The position numbers and the translations under genes were made by a program. From positions 1 to 41,276 of the forward strand of contig CAMCHP010000022.1 in the NCBI GenBank assembly GCA_945874695.1: 41,276 bases of DNA, written 5' to 3'. The notes under the pieces are model-generated. The model was not told the DNA's origin. It did no database searches and saw only the letters and a list, made by a program, of their open reading frames with translations. This document shows positions 32,213 to 39,621 of this stretch, piece by piece. Source of the DNA: Chryseobacterium gleum. GTDB taxonomy: Bacteria > Bacteroidota > Bacteroidia > Flavobacteriales_D > Sanyastnellaceae. How positions within the stretch are numbered: position 1 is the stretch's first letter; each line of letters opens with the position of its first letter.

Positions 32213-33328
32213 ATGGCTGAGATTACTGAAGGTATCGACGGGGCGCGCAAAATCAATTGCTCAAACTGCGGTGCAGAATTGCGCTTCAAAGCTGGCACAA
32301 CCGAGCTCGGCTGCGACTATTGCGGCACAAAGAATGCCATCGACGTGCAGGCCATGGAAATCGCTGAGCAGGCCTTAGACGATTTCCTGAAAAGCAGTGC
32401 GGCTGAAAGTACAACTGAAGCCGTAAGCGTGGTCGAATGTGAAAGTTGCGGAGCCAGCAATCCCTTTGATGACACAGCAGTTGGCAAAAGCTGTGTGTTT
32501 TGCGGCGGACACCTTTTAGTGAAAGATGCCGCCCGCTTGGAGCAAATCCGGCCGCAGGCCGTTATCCCTTTTCAAATTGCGCACCGCGACGCCATTCAAC
32601 GCTATCAGAAATGGCTCCACGGATTGTGGTTCGCCCCGAACAAGCTCAAGCGCATGCAAAATTTGCCCGACAAACTGAAGGGCATTTACATACCGTTTTG
32701 GACATTCGACGCCGATACCGCGACCAGTTATACGGGGATGCGCGGCATTCGGCGGTCAGAAACCGAAAACTACACGGTGACAGTCAATGGTAAAACCGAA
32801 AACCGCACACGGACCAAAACCCGGGTTGATTGGTACCCTGCAAGTGGCAACGTGAACCATTTTTTCGACGATGAACTTGTGCTGGCCAACGATGCTTTAC
32901 CCGCCGCCATTACCCAACAGCTGCATCCTTGGCAACTCAATGCATTACTGCCTTTTGATCATGACTTTTTGCGCGGTTACCTGGTAGAGAGTTACAACAT
33001 CAACCTTGAACAAGGCTTTGCCATTGGCCGGCAACAAATGGAAGAACAAATTCGGAATTTCGTCAGACGTGACATCGGCGGCGACGAACAGCGCATCACA
33101 AGCATGAATGTGAAGTGGGATAAACTCACATTTAAACACATTCTACTGCCCGTATACGTAAGTGCGTACCGCTACAATGGCAAACCCTACCGTTTCTTAG
33201 TCAACGGTCAAAGCGGCAAAGTACAAGGCGAACGTCCGTACAGCTTCTGGAAAATTGCAGGTGCCGTTGCCTTGGGTTTAATCGTCTTAACTGCACTGTA
33301 CCTGCTCCTCGATGGTGCGTCGGCTTAA
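32213..33328 (+). CDS. Zinc-ribbon membrane protein, partner of the SPFH protein
   Basis: This 371-residue protein has two zinc ribbons near the N-terminus: CSNCGAELRF...LGCDYCGTKNAI, and VECESCGASNPFDDTAVGKSCVFCGGHLLV (four Cys each). A middle region contains YIPFWTFDADTATSYTGMRG and HILLPVYVSAYRYNGKPYRF, a beta-rich domain seen in this family. A C-terminal membrane helix is formed by IAGAVALGLIVLTALYLLL. It is thus cytoplasmic with a tail anchor. The 6-base gap to the SPFH gene indicates co-transcription. The pair resembles the Bacillus YdjG/H-YdjI pairing; the role in this organism is inferred. Confidence 0.8.
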   Translation: MAEITEGIDGARKINCSNCGAELRFKAGTTELGCDYCGTKNAIDVQAMEIAEQALDDFLKSSAAESTTEAVSVVECESCGASNPFDDTAVGKSCVFCGGHLLVKDAARLEQIRPQAVIPFQIAHRDAIQRYQKWLHGLWFAPNKLKRMQNLPDKLKGIYIPFWTFDADTATSYTGMRGIRRSETENYTVTVNGKTENRTRTKTRVDWYPASGNVNHFFDDELVLANDALPAAITQQLHPWQLNALLPFDHDFLRGYLVESYNINLEQGFAIGRQQMEEQIRNFVRRDIGGDEQRITSMNVKWDKLTFKHILLPVYVSAYRYNGKPYRFLVNGQSGKVQGERPYSFWKIAGAVALGLIVLTALYLLLDGASA

Positions 33329-33347
33329 AAAAAATTTTGACCAACAC

Positions 33348-33377
33348 TTGACTTCTTTGAAAAAATTTGTATCTTTG
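33348..33377 (+). promoter_or_regulatory. Promoter of the cysteine-attenuator region
   Basis: TTG (33348-33350), 19 bases, then TATCTTTG (33370-33377): a full match to the Bacteroidota -33/-7 pattern. By the usual spacing, transcription should start at about 33382-33384. That is at or next to the leader start codon (33383), so leader 1 should be leaderless or almost so. Confidence 0.75.
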
Positions 33378-33382
33378 ACATT

Positions 33383-33445
33383 ATGATGAATTTTATCACA
33401 TGTACATGCTGTTGTTGTTCGACCCACCCGGGTTCGGAACGGTAG
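33383..33445 (+). CDS. Leader peptide 1, cysteine-codon-rich (attenuator)
   Basis: This is a 20-residue frame, MMNFITCTCCCCSTHPGSER, with five Cys codons in six positions (TGT ACA TGC TGT TGT TGT, 33401-33418), stop TAG 33443-33445. Translation should stall at the Cys codons when charged Cys-tRNA is scarce. Its codons 16-19 (GGGTTCGGA, 33430-33438) can pair with the left arm of terminator 1 (33476-33484; nine pairs, three of them G-U). A ribosome reaching the stop codon would cover that stretch and free the terminator. The peptide probably has no function of its own. Either of the first two ATGs could be used. Confidence 0.85.
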   Translation: MMNFITCTCCCCSTHPGSER

Positions 33446-33470
33446 TATTGTGGTGTGATCACCATATTGA

Positions 33471-33501
33471 AACCCTCCGAGCTTGCTCAGGAGGGTTTTT
33501 T
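33471..33501 (+). terminator. Terminator 1 (attenuator of leader 1)
   Basis: AACCCTCC (33471-33478) / GGAGGGTT (33490-33497), continued inward by GAGC/GCTC with a TT loop and one bulged A, is followed by six T (33496-33501). It lies 25 bases after the stop of leader 1 and before leader 2, so it decides whether transcription reaches leader 2. A smaller GGTG-TGAT-CACC hairpin lies at 33452-33463. Confidence 0.92.
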
Positions 33502-33565
33502 GTTTTAACGCATTTACTTTTTCAGTTTCATAGTAGTTTTATTGGTTAGTACAATTTGGTTAAGG

Positions 33566-33664
33566 ATGGAAAACAACCTGCACATTATGACCTCGACTGC
33601 TTCAGCAATTTGTTGCTGTTGTTGTTTCGCCTTCCGGCGGATAGAGAAAGGTGTGCACCGTTGA
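33566..33664 (+). CDS. Leader peptide 2, five consecutive cysteine codons (attenuator)
   Basis: This 32-residue frame contains AICCCCCFAF (Cys codons TGT TGC TGT TGT TGT at 33611-33625); stop TGA 33662-33664. An internal ATG at 33587 would give a 25-residue version with the same Cys run. The codons for Glu-Lys-Gly (GAGAAAGG, 33644-33651) are the exact complement of CCTTTCTC (33691-33698) in the left arm of terminator 2. A ribosome stalled on the Cys run leaves them free to pair, while one at the stop codon covers them. TACAATTTG at 33550-33558 is a weak -7-like box, so this leader could also have its own start of transcription, again close to the ATG. Confidence 0.85.
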   Translation: MENNLHIMTSTASAICCCCCFAFRRIEKGVHR

Positions 33665-33680
33665 ATTCCTAAGCAAAAGG

Positions 33681-33723
33681 AAAAAAGGGGCCTTTCTCAG
33701 CGGAGAAGGCCCCTTTTCTTTTT
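33681..33723 (+). terminator. Terminator 2 (attenuator of leader 2)
   Basis: A 15-bp stem with one bulge pairs 33683-33698 (AAAAGGGGCC...TTTCTC) with 33703-33717, with loop AGCG, followed by TTTTCTTTTT (33714-33723). It lies 17 bases after the stop of leader 2 and 55 bases before the peroxiredoxin ATG, so it should gate the whole sulfur operon. Confidence 0.93.
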
Positions 33724-33778
33724 GTCGAACTTTCCTACTAACATTCTTCAAGTTCTTTCGTAAACTAAATCAGAATAT

Positions 33779-34441
33779 ATGTCTACTACAAACCAAAATC
33801 CAAATCTTGCCGGTATACCGCGCATTGGTGATCCTGCACCGCAATTCAACACCGTATCAACCCATGGCGCTATTGATTTCGCTGAATACAACCGCGACCA
33901 TTGGGTAGTTTTCTTTGCGCATCCCGCAGATTTTACACCTGTTTGCACCACCGAATTGGTAGAATTCGCACGTAACAAATCGTACTTCGAAGCCCACAAT
34001 ACCCGCTTGATTGGATTAAGCATTGATAGCATTCACGCGCACATTGCATGGGTACAGAACGTAAAAGAACGTACCGGTACCTTGCTTGACTTTCCGATCA
34101 TTGCTGACCTCGACACATCGGTCGCACAGCTTTACGGGTTATTGCACCCGGGCGAGAGCACCACGGCTGCCGTGCGCGCGGTATTCGTTATTGACCCAAA
34201 AGGTATTATTCGCGCAATCATTTACTACCCTTTGAACGTCGGACGCAACATCGAAGAAATCAAGCGTTTGGTGCTGGCTCTCCAAACGGCCGATAAACAC
34301 AGCGTAGCCTTACCTGTAAATTGGGTTGAAGGAGAAAAAGTCGTTGTTCCTCCTCCCAAAACCTGGGCTGAAGTTGGTCAACACGACGGCAAAGGCTATG
34401 AACAAACTGACTTCTACCTGCTTAAACGCAGCTTGAATTAA
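33779..34441 (+). CDS. 1-Cys peroxiredoxin (Prx6-type)
   Basis: This 220-residue thiol peroxidase of the AhpC/TSA superfamily begins with the family segment IPRIGDPAPQFNTVSTHGAIDF. The peroxidatic motif is FAHPADFTPVCTTELVEFA (Cys near residue 54), and the supporting Arg is in AAVRAVFVIDPKG. The long C-terminal part (ADKHSVALPVNWVEGEKVVV, KTWAEVGQ) is typical of Prx6, which reduces peroxides with one Cys. No second resolving Cys is seen in the usual place. It is the first gene after the cysteine attenuators, so its expression should rise when cysteine is scarce. That links oxidative damage, which destroys thiols, to cysteine supply (inference). The cysM-like gene follows after 23 bases. Confidence 0.9.
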   Translation: MSTTNQNPNLAGIPRIGDPAPQFNTVSTHGAIDFAEYNRDHWVVFFAHPADFTPVCTTELVEFARNKSYFEAHNTRLIGLSIDSIHAHIAWVQNVKERTGTLLDFPIIADLDTSVAQLYGLLHPGESTTAAVRAVFVIDPKGIIRAIIYYPLNVGRNIEEIKRLVLALQTADKHSVALPVNWVEGEKVVVPPPKTWAEVGQHDGKGYEQTDFYLLKRSLN

Positions 34442-34464
34442 ACCCCTGAACAAACCTCGTTACC

Positions 34465-35406
34465 ATGAGCTATACCTTACCGAATAACCCCACCCTTGAG
34501 CGCCTCGAAGAACTCTCGTACTACGTTGGCAATACCCCGCTGTACCCTATTCAAAAGCTTAATCCGAACCCGCGGGTGAAGATTTACGCAAAACTTGAAT
34601 GGCAGCAAATGGGCGGAAGCGTGAAAGCACGTCCGGCATTGAACATTTTGCGCCAGGCAGTAGCTACACGTCAACTCAAACCGGGCCAACACTTGCTCGA
34701 TGCGAGCAGCGGAAATACCGGCATCGCCTACGCGGTGTTTTGCGCAGTGGCTGGCATTCCCATGACCTTGTGCTTGCCTGAAAACGCCAGCGCTGAACGC
34801 AAGCACCTCTTGCACACGCTCGGGGTGAATGTAGTTTACACCAGCCGCTTTGAATCAACCGATGGCGCTCAAGCCGAAGCCCGCGCCTTGGCCGAGGCTC
34901 ACCCCGACCGCTATTTCTATGCCGATCAGTACAACAACGAAAACAATTGGCTGGCGCACTACAACGGCACCGCTGAAGAAATCTTGCAGCAGAGCGGCGG
35001 ACGCATCACGCACTTTATTTGCGGCCTCGGAACAACCGGAACCTTTACGGGTACGGCCCGAAAACTGAGCGAAGTTCGGCCCGACATCCAACGCATTGGA
35101 TTGCAGCCTGAAACCGCGCTGCACGGGTTGGAAGGCTGGAAACACCTCGAAACTGCACGGGTGCCCGGTATTTATGATGCTAACCTTGCACATCACATCG
35201 CCACGGTTGATACCCTGGGCGCTTACGATGTTTTACGCAACGCTGCACGCTACGAGGGTTTGATGCTCAGTCCGTCGTCAGCTGCTAACCTGCTCGGTGC
35301 GATTCAATTGGCAGAAACACTCGATGAAGGCGTAATTGTAACCGTGTTCCCTGACGACGCGTCGAAGTACAGCGAAGTGGTGAACGAAATATTGCGTGCG
35401 CGATGA
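34465..35406 (+). CDS. cysM: Cysteine synthase, CysM-type
   Basis: This 313-residue fold-II PLP enzyme opens with YYVGNTPLYPIQKL. The PLP lysine is in MGGSVKARPALNI (near residue 54), the substrate loop is SSGNTGIAYAVF (near 81), the phosphate-binding loop is CGLGTTGTFTGTARKL (near 190), and the cofactor N1 contact is in LSPSSAANLLG. In mycobacteria CysM uses O-phosphoserine and the thiocarboxylate of CysO instead of free sulfide. The presence here of a JAMM protease, a CysO-like carrier and its activator directly downstream favours that route over plain sulfide. The acyl substrate cannot be told from the sequence. The 3' end overlaps the JAMM gene by 4 bases. Confidence 0.88.
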   Translation: MSYTLPNNPTLERLEELSYYVGNTPLYPIQKLNPNPRVKIYAKLEWQQMGGSVKARPALNILRQAVATRQLKPGQHLLDASSGNTGIAYAVFCAVAGIPMTLCLPENASAERKHLLHTLGVNVVYTSRFESTDGAQAEARALAEAHPDRYFYADQYNNENNWLAHYNGTAEEILQQSGGRITHFICGLGTTGTFTGTARKLSEVRPDIQRIGLQPETALHGLEGWKHLETARVPGIYDANLAHHIATVDTLGAYDVLRNAARYEGLMLSPSSAANLLGAIQLAETLDEGVIVTVFPDDASKYSEVVNEILRAR

Positions 35407-35831
35407 ACCTTGAGTTGAACGCATCAAGCCGCTCCATCATGGAAGCGCACGCGATTGGGAGCTTTCCGAACGAGTGCTGCGGCTTCTTTTTCGGGAAAAA
35501 CAAGGGTGAATCACGCACGGTGACTCATGTATTCGTGGTGAAAAACGCAAAAGAAGGCGACCAGCGGCGGCGCTTTGCCATCGCCCCACTTGATTATTTG
35601 CGCGCTGAGCAAGAGGCCCTGGAACGTGGACTCGATCTGCTGGGCATTTACCATTCGCATCCCCTGCACCCGGCAGTGCCCTCTGAACACGACCTCGCGC
35701 AAGCCTTGCCTACCTTCAGCTACATCATTTTGCAGGTTGAACCGGGTCAAATCATCGACCTGCGCTCCTGGCAACTGAATGAGGCAGGGGCTTTCGTCGA
35801 AGAAACCATCCAAAACACGGTCTCGACCTAA
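35403..35831 (+). CDS. JAMM/Mov34 metalloprotease (Mec/QbsD type)
   Basis: This 142-residue protein has the JAMM zinc site: Glu in FPNECCGFFFG (near residue 24) and the motif HSHPLHPAVPSEHD (near 84-97; H-x-H, then S-x-x-D). The family removes C-terminal residues from ubiquitin-like sulfur carriers: Mec releases cysteine from CysO-Cys, while QbsD and HcyD trim two or one residues from the carrier to expose Gly-Gly. Here the carrier gene downstream ends Gly-Gly-Ser-His, so trimming of Ser-His is one possible task and release of cysteine from the carrier another. The 4-base overlap with cysM supports co-translation. Confidence 0.88.
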   Translation: MNLELNASSRSIMEAHAIGSFPNECCGFFFGKNKGESRTVTHVFVVKNAKEGDQRRRFAIAPLDYLRAEQEALERGLDLLGIYHSHPLHPAVPSEHDLAQALPTFSYIILQVEPGQIIDLRSWQLNEAGAFVEETIQNTVST

Positions 35832-35844
35832 CACTGCGCTTCTT

Positions 35845-35867
35845 TTTTTCCACCTAACGGTGGGATG
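35845..35867 (-). repeat. Dispersed hairpin repeat, copy R5
   Basis: The minus strand reads CATC, then CCACC-GTTA-GGTGG, then AAAA. The stem differs from other copies but is fully complementary. It faces copy R6 in the gap between the JAMM and CysO-like genes. Confidence 0.7.
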
Positions 35868-35877
35868 TAGGAGCCGC

Positions 35878-35903
35878 CCATCCGGCCGTTTAGGCCGAAA
35901 ACC
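35878..35903 (+). repeat. Dispersed hairpin repeat, copy R6
   Basis: CCATC, CGGCC-GTTTA-GGCCG and AAAACC, the same stem as R4. R5 and R6 together form a 59-base hairpin pair inside the sulfur operon, where they might modulate the mRNA level of the carrier and activator genes. Confidence 0.8.
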
Positions 35904-35943
35904 AAAAAACTGAACTAAAAACGCAAACCTTTATACTTTACCC

Positions 35944-36222
35944 ATGGCAAAATTAATTATCCCTACGCCGCTGCGGAAATTCACGAATGACCAAGCGCAG
36001 TTTCAGAGCTCAGGCACCACCGTTCGTGCGGTGATTGACGAACTCATTGCAACGCATGAGCCCTTGCGGCAGCACCTGCTCGACCAAGGCGGACAAATTC
36101 GGTCGTTTGTGCGCATTTATGTGGGCGATGAAGATATGCACGCCTTGCAGCACGATGCTACGCCGGTTGATGAACATACGGTGGTCTCAATCATTCCCGC
36201 CATTGCAGGTGGCAGTCATTAA
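35944..36222 (+). CDS. ThiS/MoaD/CysO-like sulfur carrier ending Gly-Gly-Ser-His
   Basis: This 92-residue beta-grasp protein begins MAKLIIPTPLRKFTNDQAQF and shows the ubiquitin-like VRAVIDELIATHEPLRQHL and FVRIYVGDEDMHAL segments. Its end is VVSIIPAIAGGSH. Sulfur carriers need a free C-terminal Gly-Gly, which is adenylated and thiocarboxylated by a ThiF-like enzyme. Here two residues (Ser-His) follow, as in pro-forms such as QbsE that are trimmed by a JAMM protease, and such a protease is encoded just upstream. The best match by context is CysO. The gap upstream holds hairpins R5 and R6; the activator gene starts 17 bases downstream. Confidence 0.85.
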   Translation: MAKLIIPTPLRKFTNDQAQFQSSGTTVRAVIDELIATHEPLRQHLLDQGGQIRSFVRIYVGDEDMHALQHDATPVDEHTVVSIIPAIAGGSH

Positions 36223-36239
36223 CCTCTGAACTTTGCAAC

Positions 36240-37415
36240 ATGAGCACAGAACAAACCCCTGCATTTAGCCGCGAAGAATTGGAGCGCTACAGCAGGCATT
36301 TAATTATACCCGAATTTAACCTTGAAGGCCAGCGCAAACTGAAGGCGGGCAAGGTTTTGGTGATCGGCTCAGGCGGCTTGGGCGCGCCATTGCTGCTCTA
36401 CCTCGCTGCAGCCGGTGTGGGAACCTTGGGCATCGTTGACTTCGATGTGGTTGACGCCTCAAATTTGCAACGGCAGGTGCTTTTTTCGGTTGATGACGTC
36501 GGACGACCGAAGGTTGAAGCCGCGGCTGAACGCATTCGCAAGTTGAATCCGTTCATCAATGTAGTCACGTACAACACGAAATTTACCTCAGCGAATGCCC
36601 TTGAGATCATTGCCGATTACGATGTGGTTGCTGACGGCACCGACAACTTTCCGACGCGGTATTTGGTCAACGATGCCTGCGTGTTGTTGGGCAAAGTGAA
36701 CGTGTACGCGTCGATTTATCGTTTTGAAGGTCAAGCATCGGTTTTTAACGCCTTGCAGGCGGATGGGAGCCGAGGACCCAACTACCGCGACCTCTTTCCC
36801 TCTCCTCCCCCGCCCGGATTGGTGCCGAGTTGTGCCGAAGGCGGTGTATTGGGTGTTTTACCCGGAATTTTAGGTTCACTGCAGGCCAGTGAGGTTATCA
36901 AAGTGTTGACGGGGGTTGGCGAAACCTTGAGCGGACGGCTGTTCTTGTTTGATGCTGCGAGTTTTGAAACACGCACGCTGCGGGTGAGGGCCAACCCTGA
37001 TAATCCGCTTACGGGCGTTAATCCGACCCAAAAAGGATTGATAGACTACGAGCAATTCTGCGGTTTGGGCATAACCGAGCGGCACGCAAACACCACCGTG
37101 AAAGAGATTGACGTTGAAACCTTAGCAACTTGGCGCGATTCGGGCGAAGCGCATCAGTTGATTGACGTTCGCGAGCCCTATGAGTATGCCATCGCTGAAA
37201 TCGGCGGAGATTTGTTTCCACTTGGGCACATTGAAGACTATGCCAGCCGGATTCGACGCGATGTGAAGGTGGTTGTTCAATGCCGCAGTGGGGTGCGCAG
37301 CGCCAAAGCGATTCAGCAGCTCGAAGCCCGCTTTGGTTTTGACAACTTGTACAACCTGAAAGGCGGTATTTTGGCATGGGCCGATCGCATTGATCAGGGC
37401 GTTGCGAAGTATTGA
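36240..37415 (+). CDS. moeZ: ThiF/MoeB-rhodanese fusion (MoeZ-type sulfur-carrier activator)
   Basis: In the N-terminal part of this 391-residue protein (about 1-260) is a ThiF/MoeB adenylyltransferase: [19 protein letters not shown], the nucleotide loop [30 protein letters not shown], and the [13 protein letters not shown] motif. It has a conserved Cys in [16 protein letters not shown] (near 198). The C-terminal rhodanese (about 280-391) has the catalytic Cys in [12 protein letters not shown] (near 347). The enzyme adenylates the carrier's C-terminus and passes sulfur to it. The two CxxC zinc pairs of typical MoeB are not visible. GAACTTTG at 36226-36233 is one mismatch from a -7 box, so a weak internal promoter is possible. 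It ends four bases into a long frame that is not used for aspS. Confidence 0.9.
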   Translation: MSTEQTPAFSREELERYSRHLIIPEFNLEGQRKLKAGKVLVIGSGGLGAPLLLYLAAAGVGTLGIVDFDVVDASNLQRQVLFSVDDVGRPKVEAAAERIRKLNPFINVVTYNTKFTSANALEIIADYDVVADGTDNFPTRYLVNDACVLLGKVNVYASIYRFEGQASVFNALQADGSRGPNYRDLFPSPPPPGLVPSCAEGGVLGVLPGILGSLQASEVIKVLTGVGETLSGRLFLFDAASFETRTLRVRANPDNPLTGVNPTQKGLIDYEQFCGLGITERHANTTVKEIDVETLATWRDSGEAHQLIDVREPYEYAIAEIGGDLFPLGHIEDYASRIRRDVKVVVQCRSGVRSAKAIQQLEARFGFDNLYNLKGGILAWADRIDQGVAKY

Positions 37416-37448
37416 TGCATGCAGCGAACGAAGACGCTTCAGGCTTGT

Positions 37449-37456
37449 TATATTTG
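37449..37456 (+). promoter_or_regulatory. aspS -7 promoter box
   Basis: TATATTTG is an exact TAnnTTTG match. It lies within the upstream extension of the frame (37412) and 18 bases before ATG 37475, so it decides the start. Confidence 0.65.
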
Positions 37457-37474
37457 CAGCCTAAATCAAGTTTT

Positions 37475-39232
37475 ATGCACCGTTCGCATACCTGCGGAGA
37501 ACTCCGCCTGACCCATGTTGGTACAACTGTAACTTTATCTGGCTGGGTGCAGCGCTCACGAGACTTGGGTGGAATGACTTTTGTCGATCTCCGCGATCGT
37601 TATGGGCTCACCCAACTCGCCTTTAATATGGATACCGACCAAAATTTGTGCCTTCAAGCGCGCAAACTCGGTCGTGAGTTCGTGATCAAAATTGAAGGCG
37701 TTGTGATTGAACGGGAGAGCAAAAACAAGCAACTGCCAACCGGTGAAGTAGAAATTGAAGTGAAGGCTTTGCAGGTGCTTAATGCATCGAAGACCCCACC
37801 ATTCACCATTGAAGACGACACCGACGGCGGCGACGACTTGCGCATGCAATACCGCTACCTCGACCTGCGCCGCAAGCCCGTGATGAACAACTTGATGTTG
37901 CGCCACCGCTTGTCGATTGAAACGCGCAAGTATTTGGATTCGATTTCATTCATGGAGGTTGAAACGCCGTATTTGATCAAATCAACGCCAGAAGGCGCGC
38001 GCGATTTCGTGGTTCCGAGCCGTATGAATCCTGGGCAGTTTTACGCCTTGCCGCAATCGCCGCAAACGTTTAAGCAGTTGTTGATGGTATCGGGCTATGA
38101 CCGCTACTATCAGATTGTGAAGTGTTTTCGCGATGAAGATTTGCGCGCTGACCGTCAGCCCGAGTTCACGCAAATCGACTGTGAAATGGCCTTTGTAGAG
38201 CAAGAAGACATCTTGAACACCTTTGAAGGTTTGGTTCGCCATTTGTTCAAAGTGGTGAAAGGCATTGATGTCCCTGCATTTCCGCGCATGCTGTACAGCG
38301 AAGCGATGGCGAAGTACGGCATCGACAAGCCCGATTTGCGCTTCGGAATGGAGTTTGTAGACATGGCTTCGGTGACGCAAAACAAAGGATTTAACGTATT
38401 TGACAGCGCTGAAGCGGTTATTGGTATTGTAGCCGAAGGATGTGCGAACTACACCCGTAAGCAGTTGGATGCCTTGACGGAGTGGGTAAAACGTCCGCAA
38501 ATAGGCGCCAAAGGCTTGGTTTATTGCAAGTGTGAAGAAGACGGCAGCTTTAAGTCAAGCGTAGATAAGTTTTATACGCCTGAAGATTTGGCGGCATGGG
38601 CAGCCCACAGTGGAGCCAAGGCGGGTGATTTGATTTTGGTATTGAGTGGTGACCTTGACAAAACGCGCAAGCAAATGGGCGAGTTGCGCTTGCACATGGG
38701 CAAAGAATTGGGGTTACGCGACCCGAACGTGTTCAAGCCCTTGTGGGTGCTTGACTTCCCCTTGTTGGAGTGGGATGAAGACAGTGCGCGTTACCACGCC
38801 ATGCACCATCCGTTTACATCGCCAAAGCCTGAGCAGTTGGCCATTTTGGAGACCGATCCGGGCAAAGTCAACGCCAACGCATATGATATGGTTATCAACG
38901 GTGTAGAAGTCGGCGGCGGATCAATTCGTATTCACGACCGCGGCGTACAGTCGCGGATGTTCGATTTATTGGGCTTCACCAGAGAGCAGGCCCAGGCGCA
39001 ATTTGGCTTTTTGATGAACGCGTTTGAGTTTGGTGCGCCTCCGCACGGTGGCATAGCCTTGGGCTTTGACCGTTTGTGCTCATTGTTTGGTGGCAGCGAT
39101 AGCATCCGCGATTTCATTGCTTTCCCGAAGAACAATTCAGGCCGCGATGTGATGATTGACGCGCCCGCGCCGATCGATCAAGCACAGCTCGACGAGTTGT
39201 TTTTGGACGTGAAGGGAGAGGGCCGCGGATAA
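37475..39232 (+). CDS. aspS: Aspartyl-tRNA synthetase
   Basis: This 585-residue class II enzyme charges tRNA-Asp. The N-terminal OB-fold starts [20 protein letters not shown] and contains [20 protein letters not shown]. Motif 2 is [18 protein letters not shown] and motif 3 is [15 protein letters not shown]. Between them is the bacterial-type GAD insertion (about residues 290-430). The usual bacterial length fits. The start is fixed by the -7 box and by the family N-terminus; the longer frame from 37412 has no such support. Confidence 0.97.
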   Translation: MHRSHTCGELRLTHVGTTVTLSGWVQRSRDLGGMTFVDLRDRYGLTQLAFNMDTDQNLCLQARKLGREFVIKIEGVVIERESKNKQLPTGEVEIEVKALQVLNASKTPPFTIEDDTDGGDDLRMQYRYLDLRRKPVMNNLMLRHRLSIETRKYLDSISFMEVETPYLIKSTPEGARDFVVPSRMNPGQFYALPQSPQTFKQLLMVSGYDRYYQIVKCFRDEDLRADRQPEFTQIDCEMAFVEQEDILNTFEGLVRHLFKVVKGIDVPAFPRMLYSEAMAKYGIDKPDLRFGMEFVDMASVTQNKGFNVFDSAEAVIGIVAEGCANYTRKQLDALTEWVKRPQIGAKGLVYCKCEEDGSFKSSVDKFYTPEDLAAWAAHSGAKAGDLILVLSGDLDKTRKQMGELRLHMGKELGLRDPNVFKPLWVLDFPLLEWDEDSARYHAMHHPFTSPKPEQLAILETDPGKVNANAYDMVINGVEVGGGSIRIHDRGVQSRMFDLLGFTREQAQAQFGFLMNAFEFGAPPHGGIALGFDRLCSLFGGSDSIRDFIAFPKNNSGRDVMIDAPAPIDQAQLDELFLDVKGEGRG

Positions 39233-39291
39233 ACTGACGAAGGTCATTGCGCAGTGCTTCGCGAAACCCGATCTTGCAGAAAAGTAAAGTT

Positions 39292-39621
39292 ATGCAAGCA
39301 GACCCGCGAACCTGGACGACCAACGAATACGAAGCCTTTGTGCTGCTGATTGCGGCGGCCAGCGATTTGGACATGGCCATCGAAGAAAAACGGCCAATTA
39401 TGGCGAAGGCAGGCGATCGGTGGAATGATTTGTTGAATCATTTTCGATCAATGAATGATGCCGAGCGCATTGATGTATTGATGGCTGGACGCGCGACACA
39501 TTTACCTACCGCAGCTGATCAAGAACGTTTACTTGGTGAAATACGGGCCATTTTCGAAGCCGACAGCAACTACGCCGACATCGAGCGGGGCGTGATGAGC
39601 ATTCTGCGAAAATTGATTTGA
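39292..39621 (+). CDS. Small protein, TerB-like helical fold (hypothetical)
   Basis: This 109-residue protein starts MQADPRTWTTNEYEAFVLLI (an in-frame start at 39247 is possible but lies close to aspS). It is helical throughout, with an acidic DLDMAIEEKRP and NDAERIDVLM...LLGEIRAIFEADSNYADIERGV, a pattern reminiscent of TerB-like domains, which carry metal-binding acidic residues between helices. That similarity is weak. The gene starts 59 bases after aspS and may share its transcript. Confidence 0.6.
   Translation: MQADPRTWTTNEYEAFVLLIAAASDLDMAIEEKRPIMAKAGDRWNDLLNHFRSMNDAERIDVLMAGRATHLPTAADQERLLGEIRAIFEADSNYADIERGVMSILRKLI

Noticed and set aside
37412-37474. Extended N-terminus for AspS
   Set aside because: The -7 box TATATTTG lies inside it, and the added residues do not look like the synthetase N-terminus.
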